Shown here: in pieces, positions 56,601-64,000 of the stretch
Layout: every line of letters starts with the position of its first letter
How positions within the stretch are numbered: the first letter of the stretch is position 1
NCBI GenBank assembly: GCA_030386875.1
Contig: CM059556.1
Coordinates: 40,898,964-40,962,963 of the forward strand
Reading direction: 5' to 3'
Origin: Morinoia aosen
Lineage: Eukaryota; Arthropoda; Malacostraca; Amphipoda; Talitridae
Length of the DNA stretch: 64,000 nucleotides
Made by a program: the position numbers and the translations under genes
The notes under the pieces: model-generated
The model's input: only the letters and a program-made list of their open reading frames with translations
Told to the model about the DNA's origin: nothing
Database searches by the model: none

Positions 56601-59600
56601 ATGAGGGCGCTGTAAAATCATTCTTAGAACTACAGGAAGCACTATGAGGGCGCTGTAAAATCATTCTTAGAACTACAGGAGCACTACGAGGGCGCTGTAA
56701 AATCATTCTTAGAACTACAGGAGCACTACGAGGGCGCTGTAAAATCATTCTAAGAACTGCAGGAAGCACTATGAGGGCGCTGTAAAATCATTCATAGAAC
56801 TACAGGAAGCACTATGAGGGCGCTGTAAAATCATTCTTAGAACTACAGGAGCACTACGAGGGCGCTGTAAAATCATTCTTAGAACTACAGGAGCACTACG
56901 AGGGCGCTGTAAAATCATTCTTAGAACTACAGGAGCACTACGAGGGCGCTGTAAAATCATTCTTAGAACTACAGGAAGCACTATGAGGGCGCTGTAAAAT
57001 CATTCTAAGAACTGCAGGAAGCACCACGAGGGCGCTGTAAAATCATTCTTAGAACTACAGGAGCACTACGATTGCGCTGTAAAATCATTCTAAGAACTGC
57101 ACGAAGCACTACGAGGGCGCTGTAAAATCATTCTTAGAACTACAGGAGCACTACGAGGGCGCTGTGAAATCATTCTAAGAACTACAGAAAGCACTATGAG
57201 GGCGCTGTAAAATCATTCATAGAACTGCAGGAAGCACTATGAGGGCGCTGTAAAATCATTCTTAGAACTGCAGGAAGCACTATGAGGGCGCTGTAAAATC
57301 ATTCTTAGAACTACAGGAGCACTACGAGGGCGCTGTAAAATCATTCTTAGAACTACAAGAGCACTACGAGGGCGCTGTAAAATCATTCTTAGAACTACAG
57401 GAGCACTACGAGGGCGCTGTAAAATCGTTCTTAGAACTACAGGAGCACTACGAGGGCGCTGTAAAATCATTCTTAGAACTACAGGAAGCACTATGAGGGC
57501 GCTGTAAAATCATTCTTAGAACTACAGGAAGCACTATGAGGGCGCTGTAAAATCATTCTTAGAACTACAGGAGCACTACGAGGGCGCTGTAAAATCATTC
57601 TTAGAACTACAGGAGCACTACGAGGGCGCTGTAAAATCATTCTTAGAACTACAGGAGCACTACGAGGGCGCTGTAAAATCATTTTAGGAACTGCAGGAAG
57701 CACTATGAAGGCGCTGTAAAATCATTCTAAGAACTGCAGGAAGCACTACGAGGGCGCTGTAAAATCATTCTTAGAACTACAGGAGCACTACGAGGGCGCT
57801 GAAAAATCATTCTAAGAACTGCAGGAAGCACTATGAGGGCGCTGTAAAATCATTCCTAGAACTGCAGGAAGCACTATGAGGGCGCTGTAAAATCATTCTT
57901 AGAACTACAGGAGCACTACGAGGGCGCTGTAAAATCATTCTAAGAACTGCAGGAAGCACTATGAGGGCGCTGTAAAATCATTCTAAGAACTGCAGGAAGC
58001 ACTATGAGGGCGCTGTAAAATCATTCTAAGAACTGCAGGAAGCACTATGAGGGCGCTGTAAAATCATTCTTAGAACTACAGGAAGCACTATGAGGGCGCT
58101 GTAAAATCATTCTTAGAACTGCAGGAAGCACTACGAGGGCGCTGTAAAATCATTCTTAGAACTACAGGAGCACTACGAGGGCGCTGTAAAACCATTCTTA
58201 GAACTACAGGAAGCACTACGAGGGTGCTGTAAAATCATTCTTAGAACTACAGGAAGCACTACGAGGGCGCTGTAAAATCATTCTTAGAACAACAGGAGCA
58301 CTACGAGGGCGCTGTAAAATCATTCTTAGAACTACAGGAAGCACTACGAGGGCGCTGTAAAATCATTCTTAGAACTACAGGAAACACTACGAGGGCGCTG
58401 TAAAATCATTCTTAAAACTACAGGAAGCACTATGAGGGCGCTGTAGAATCATTCTTAGAACTACAGGAAGCACTATGAGGGCGCTGTAAAATCATTCTTA
58501 GAACTACAGGAGCACTACGAGGGCGCTGTAAAATCATTCTTAGAACTACAGGAGCACTACGAGGGCGCTGTAAAATCATTCTAAGAACTGCAGGAAGCAC
58601 TATGAGGGCGCTGTAAAATCATTCTTAGAACTACAGGAAGCACTATGAGGGCGCTGTAAAATCATTCTTAGAACTACAGGAGCACTACGAGGGCGCTGTA
58701 AAATCATTCTTAGAACTACAGGAGCACTACGAGGGCGCTGTAAAATCATTCTTAGAACTACAGGAGCACTACGAGGGCGCTGTAAAATCATTCTTAGAAC
58801 TACAGGAAGCACTATGAGGGCGCTGTAAAATCATTCTAAGAACTGCAGGAAGCACTACGAGGGCGCTGTAAAATCATTCTTAGAACTACAGGAGCACTAC
58901 GAGGGCGCTGTAAAACCATTCTAAGAACTGCACGAAGCACTACGAGGGCGCTGTAAAATCATTCTTAGAACTACAGGAGCACTACGAGGGCGCTGTGAAA
59001 TCATTCTAAGAACTGCAGAAAGCACTATGAGGGCGCTGTAAAATCATTCTTAGAACTGCAGGAAGCACTATGAGGGCGCTGTAAAATCATTCTTAGAACT
59101 ACATGAGCACTACGAGGGCGCTGTAAAATCATTCTTAGAACTACAGGAGCACTACGAGGGCGCTGTAAAATCATTCTTAGAACTACAGGAGCACTACGAG
59201 GGCGCTGTAAAATCATTCTTAGAACTACAGGAGCACTACGAGGGCGCTGTAAAATCATTGTTAGAACTACAGGAAGCACTATGAGGGCGCTGTAAAATCA
59301 TTCTTAGAACTACAGGAAGCACTATGAGGGCGCTGTAAAATCATTCTTAGAACTACAGGAGCACTACGAGGGCGCTGTAAAATCATTCTTAGAACTACAG
59401 GAGCACTACGAGGGCGCTGTAAAATCATTCTTAGAACTACAGGAGCACTACGAGGGCGCTGTAAAATCATTTTAAGAACTGCAGGAAGCACTATGAAGGC
59501 GCTGTAAAATCATTCTAAGAACTGCAGGAAGCACTACGAGGGCGCTGTAAAATCATTCTTAGAACTACAGGAGCACTACGAGGGCGCTGTAAAATCATTC

Positions 59601-62600
59601 TTAGAACTACAGGAAGCACTACGAGGGCGCTGTAAAATCATTCTTAGAACTACAGGAAGCACTACGAGGGCGCTGTAAAATCATTCTTACAACTACAGGA
59701 GCACTACGAGGGCGCTGTAAAATCATTCTTAGAACTACAGGAAGCACTACGAGGGCGCTGTATAATCATTCTTAGAACTACAGGAAGCACTACGAGGGCG
59801 CTGTAAAATCATTCTTAGAACTACAGGAAGCACTACGAGGGCGCTGTAAAATCATTCTTAGAACTACAGGAAGCAATACGAGGGCGCTGTAAAATCATTC
59901 TTAGAACTACAGGAAGCACTACGAGGGCGCTGTGAAATCATTCTAAGAACTGCAGGAAGCACTACGAGGGCGCTGTAAAATCATTCTTAGAACTACAGGA
60001 GCACTACGAGGGCGCTGTAAAATCATTCTAAGAACTGCAGGAAGCACTACGAGGGCGCTGTAAAATCATTCTTAGAACTACAGGAGCACTACGAGGGCGC
60101 TGTAAAATCATTCTAAGAACTGCAGGAAGCACTATGAGGGCGCTGTAAAATCATTCTTAGAACTGCAGGAAGCACTATGAGGGCGCTGTAAAATCATTCT
60201 TAGAAACAGGAGCACTACGAGGGCGCTGTAAAATCATTCTTAGAACTACAAGAGCACTACGAGGGCGCTGTAAAATCATTCTTAGAACTACAGGAGCACT
60301 ACGAGGGCGCTGTAAAATCATTCTTAGAACTACAGGAGCACTACGAGGGCGCTGTAAAATCATTCTTAGAACTACAGGAAGCACTATGAGGGCGCTGTAA
60401 AATCATTCTTAGAACTACAGGAAGCACTACGAGGGCGCTGTAAAATCATTCTTAGAACTACAGGAAGCACTACGAGGGCGCTGTAAAATCATTCTTAGAA
60501 CTACAGGAAGCACTACGAGGGCGCTGTAAAATCATTCTTAGAACTACAGGAAGCAATACGAGGGCGCTGTAAAATCATTCCTAGAACTACAGGAAGCACT
60601 ACGAGGGCGCTGTGAAATCATTCTAAGAACTGCAGGAAGCACTACGAGGGCGCTGTAAAATCATTCTTAGAACTACAGGAGCACTACGAGGGCGCTGTAA
60701 AATCATTCTAAGAACTGCAGGAAGCACTACGAGGGCGCTGTAAAATCATTCTTAGAACTACAGGAGCACTACGAGGGCGCTGTAAAATCATTCTAAGAAC
60801 TGCAGGAAGCACTATGAGGGACCTGTAAAATCATTCTTAGAACTGCAGGAAGCACTATGAGGGCGCTGTAAAATCATTCTTAGAACTACAGGAGCACTAC
60901 GAGGGCGCTGTAAAATCATTCTTAGAACTACAAGAGCACTACGAGGGCGCTGTAAAATCATTCTTAGAACTACAGGAGCACTACGAGGGCGCTGTAAAAT
61001 CATTCTTAGAACTACAGGAGCACTACGAGGGCGCTGTAAAATCATTCTTAGAACTACAGGAAGCACTATGAGGGCGCTGTAAAATCATTCTTAGAACTAC
61101 AGGAAGCACTATGAGGGCGCTGTAAAATCATTCTTAGAACTACAGGAGCACTACGAGGGCGCTGTAAAATCATTCTTAGAACTACAGGAGCACTACGAGG
61201 GCGCTGTAAAATCATTCTTAGAACTACAGGAGCACTACGAGGGCGCTGTAAAATCATTTTAAGAACTGCAGGAAGCACTATGAAGGCGCTGTAAAATCAT
61301 TCTAAGAACTGCAGGAAGCACTACGAGGGCGCTGTAAAATCATTCTTAGAACTACAGGAGCACTACGAGGGCGCTGAAAAATCATTCTAAGAACTGCAGG
61401 AAGCACTATGAGGGCGCTGTAAAATCATTCTTAGAACTGCAGGAAGCACTATGAGGGCGCTGTAAAATCATTCTTAGAACTACAGGAGCACTACGAGGGC
61501 GCTGTAAAATCATTCTAAGAACTGCAGGAAGCACTATGAGGGCGCTGTAAAATCATTCATAGAACTACAGGAAGCACTATGAGGGCGCTGTAAAATCATT
61601 CTTAGAACTACAGGAGCACTACGAGGGCGCTGTAAAATCATTCTTAGAACTACAGGAGCACTACGAGGGCGCTGTAAAATCATTCTTAGAACTACAGGAG
61701 CACTACGAGGGCGCTGTAAAATCATTCTTAGAACTACAGGAAGCACTATGAGGGCGCTGTAAAATCATTCTAAGAACTGCAGGAAGCACTACGAGGGCGC
61801 TGTAAAATCATTCTTAGAACTACAGGAGCACTACGATTGCGCTGTAAAATCATTCTAAGAACTGCACGAAGCACTACGAGGGCGCTGTAAAATCATTCTT
61901 AGAACTACAGGAGCACTACGAGGGCGCTGTGAAATCATTCTAAGAACTACAGAAAGCACTATGAGGGCGCTGTAAAATCATTCATAGAACTGCAGGAAGC
62001 ACTATGAGGGCGCTGTAAAATCATTCTTAGAACTGCAGGAAGTACTATGAGGGCGCTGTAAAATCATTCTTAGAACTACAGGAGCACTACGAGGGCGCTG
62101 TAAAATCATTCTTAGAACTACAAGAGCACTACGAGGGCGCTGTAAAATCATTCTTAGAACTACAGGAGCACTACGAGGGCGCTGTAAAATCGTTCTTAGA
62201 ACTACAGGAGCACTACGAGGGCGCTGTAAAATCATTCTTAGAACTACAGGAAGCACTATGAGGGCGCTGTAAAATCATTCTTAGAACTACAGGAAGCACT
62301 ATGAGGGCGCTGTAAAATCATTCTTAGAACTACAGGAGCACTACGAGGGCGCTGTAAAATCATTCTTAGAACTACAGGAGCACTACGAGGGCGCTGTAAA
62401 ATCATTCTTAGAACTACAGGAGCACTACGAGGGCGCTGTAAAATCATTTTAGGAACTGCAGGAAGCACTATGAAGGCGCTGTAAAATCATTCTAAGAACT
62501 GCAGGAAGCACTACGAGGGCGCTGTAAAATCATTCTTAGAACTACAGGAGCACTACGAGGGCGCTGAAAAATCATTCTAAGAACTGCAGGAAGCACTATG

Positions 62601-64000
62601 AGGGCGCTGTAAAATCATTCCTAGAACTGCAGGAAGCACTATGAGGGCGCTGTAAAATCATTCTTAGAACTACAGGAGCACTACGAGGGCGCTGTAAAAT
62701 CATTCTAAGAACTGCAGGAAGCACTATGAGGGCGCTGTAAAATCATTCTAAGAACTGCAGGAAGCACTATGAGGGCGCTGTAAAATCATTCTAAGAACTG
62801 CAGGAAGCACTATGAGGGCGCTGTAAAATCATTCTTAGAACTACAGGAAGCACTATGAGGGCGCTGTAAAATCATTCTTAGAACTGCAGGAAGCACTACG
62901 AGGGCGCTGTAAAATCATTCTTAGAACTACAGGAGCACTACGAGGGCGCTGTAAAATCATTCTTAGAACTACAGGAAGCACTACGAGGGTGCTGTAAAAT
63001 CATTCTTAGAACTACAGGAAGCACTACGAGGGCGCTGTAAAATCATTCTTAGAACAACAGGAGCACTACGAGGGCGCTGTAAAATCATTCTTAGAACTAC
63101 AGGAAGCACTACGAGGGCGCTGTAAAATCATTCTTAGAACTACAGGAAACACTACGAGGGCGCTGTAAAATCATTCTTAAAACTACAGGAAGCACTATGA
63201 GGGCGCTGTAGAATCATTCTTAGAACTACAGGAAGCACTATGAGGGCGCTGTAAAATCATTCTTAGAACTACAGGAGCACTACGAGGGCGCTGTAAAATC
63301 ATTCTTAGAACTACAGGAGCACTACGAGGGCGCTGTAAAATCATTCTAAGAACTGCAGGAAGCACTATGAGGGCGCTGTAAAATCATTCTTAGAACTACA
63401 GGAAGCACTATGAGGGCGCTGTAAAATCATTCTTAGAACTACAGGAGCACTACGAGGGCGCTGTAAAATCATTCTTAGAACTACAGGAGCACTACGAGGG
63501 CGCTGTAAAATCATTCTTAGAACTACAGGAGCACTACGAGGGCGCTGTAAAATCATTCTTAGAACTACAGGAAGCACTATGAGGGCGCTGTAAAATCATT
63601 CTAAGAACTGCAGGAAGCACTACGAGGGCGCTGTAAAATCATTCTTAGAACTACAGGAGCACTACGAGGGCGCTGTAAAACCATTCTAAGAACTGCACGA
63701 AGCACTACGAGGGCGCTGTAAAATCATTCTTAGAACTACAGGAGCACTACGAGGGCGCTGTGAAATCATTCTAAGAACTGCAGAAAGCACTATGAGGGCG
63801 CTGTAAAATCATTCTTAGAACTGCAGGAAGCACTATGAGGGCGCTGTAAAATCATTCTTAGAACTACATGAGCACTACGAGGGCGCTGTAAAATCATTCT
63901 TAGAACTACAGGAGCACTACGAGGGCGCTGTAAAATCATTCTTAGAACTACAGGAGCACTACGAGGGCGCTGTAAAATCATTCTTAGAACTACAGGAGCA
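50690..64000. repeat. 42/43-bp satellite array, ~310 monomers, continues past window end
   Basis: The monomer runs AAAATCATTCTTAGAACTAC, AGGAGCACTACGAGGGCGCT, GT (42 bp). A 43-bp form has GGAAGCACTATGAGG. A third type has CTAAGAACTGCAGGAAGC. Types are arranged in a fixed order that is itself repeated. The rare AAGCACTAAGAGGGTGCTG monomer at 53021 recurs at 54978 (1957 bp), and CACTACGATTGCGC at 57071 recurs at 61836 (4765 bp). A block with AAGCAATACG recurs after 680 bp (59871, 60551). Minus frames of 62-84 codons (MILQRPRSAPVVLR, 14 residues per 42 bp) end wherever a 43-bp unit shifts frame. The left edge (50690-50800) is degenerate. Confidence 0.97.

Noticed and set aside
1-64000. CRISPR array
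   Set aside because: Direct repeats of 20-40 bp abut with no unique spacers between them, and the sequence is eukaryotic with no cas genes. These are minisatellites.
50690-64000. Serial 62-84-codon minus frames (MILQRPRSAPVVLR) as a gene family
   Set aside because: They restart and stop wherever 42- and 43-bp monomers alternate, so they mirror monomer length only.

Overview
This is a eukaryotic, non-coding, repeat-dominated window. No intact protein-coding gene, rRNA or tRNA gene could be supported. The sequence suggests an arthropod, most likely an insect. The evidence is a degenerate (CCTAA)n tract of the arthropod TTAGG-telomere type (16793-16893), a decayed Tc1/mariner-superfamily transposase of a kind common in insects (48234-48790), several short inverted-repeat elements (MITE-like), and a very high load of minisatellites. 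I cannot name the species from sequence alone.

Roughly 39 kb of the 64 kb, summed from my array coordinates, is tandem repeat. About twenty mutually unrelated arrays lie one after another. In order they have a 28-bp unit (1-196), 21-bp (960-6669), degenerate 17-20-bp (7081-7400 and 8010-8545), 27/28-bp (8687-9868), 27-bp (12930-13255), 22-bp (18142-20900), 26-29-bp (23577-25588), 27-bp nearly identical (26569-26988), 25-bp (27335-28655), 12-bp-like CAACAC (29122-29647), 68-bp (29712-30307), 20/21-bp (30690-31338), 65-bp made of three 21-22-mers (32133-33595), 32-bp carrying a tRNA-like A box (33826-36380), 26-bp (37181-37595), 27-bp (38254-38606), 24/32-bp (39781-40315), 37-bp (41391-41895), 67-bp (42465-43620), 21-bp (44968-48222) and 42/43-bp (50690 to the window end). 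The stretches between them are AT-rich, and many are themselves ancient, decayed tandem repeats (for example 347-840, 13880-14450, 14998-15340, 25965-26235, 37840-38115, 38784-39440).

Mobile-element remnants punctuate the arrays. They are four inverted-repeat elements (7425-7690, 22261-22530, 22969-23283, 40359-40945), a short imperfect palindrome (48907-49004), a three-copy dispersed family resembling a retroelement 3' end (7795-7995, 17470-17735, 36425-36850), a hammerhead/Penelope-like motif (39249-39290, minus), and the transposase pseudogene, which is truncated exactly where the 21-bp array begins.

All of the very long open frames (up to 1950 codons) lie inside the arrays. They exist because the repeat unit is a multiple of three or lacks stop codons, so they should not be read as genes. 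The most interesting signals are the roughly 80-copy 32-bp array with a perfect pol III A-box core in nearly every unit, the higher-order duplication structure of the large arrays (offsets of 1071, 594, 946, 1460, 1957 and 4765 bp), and the array/transposase junction near 48.23 kb.
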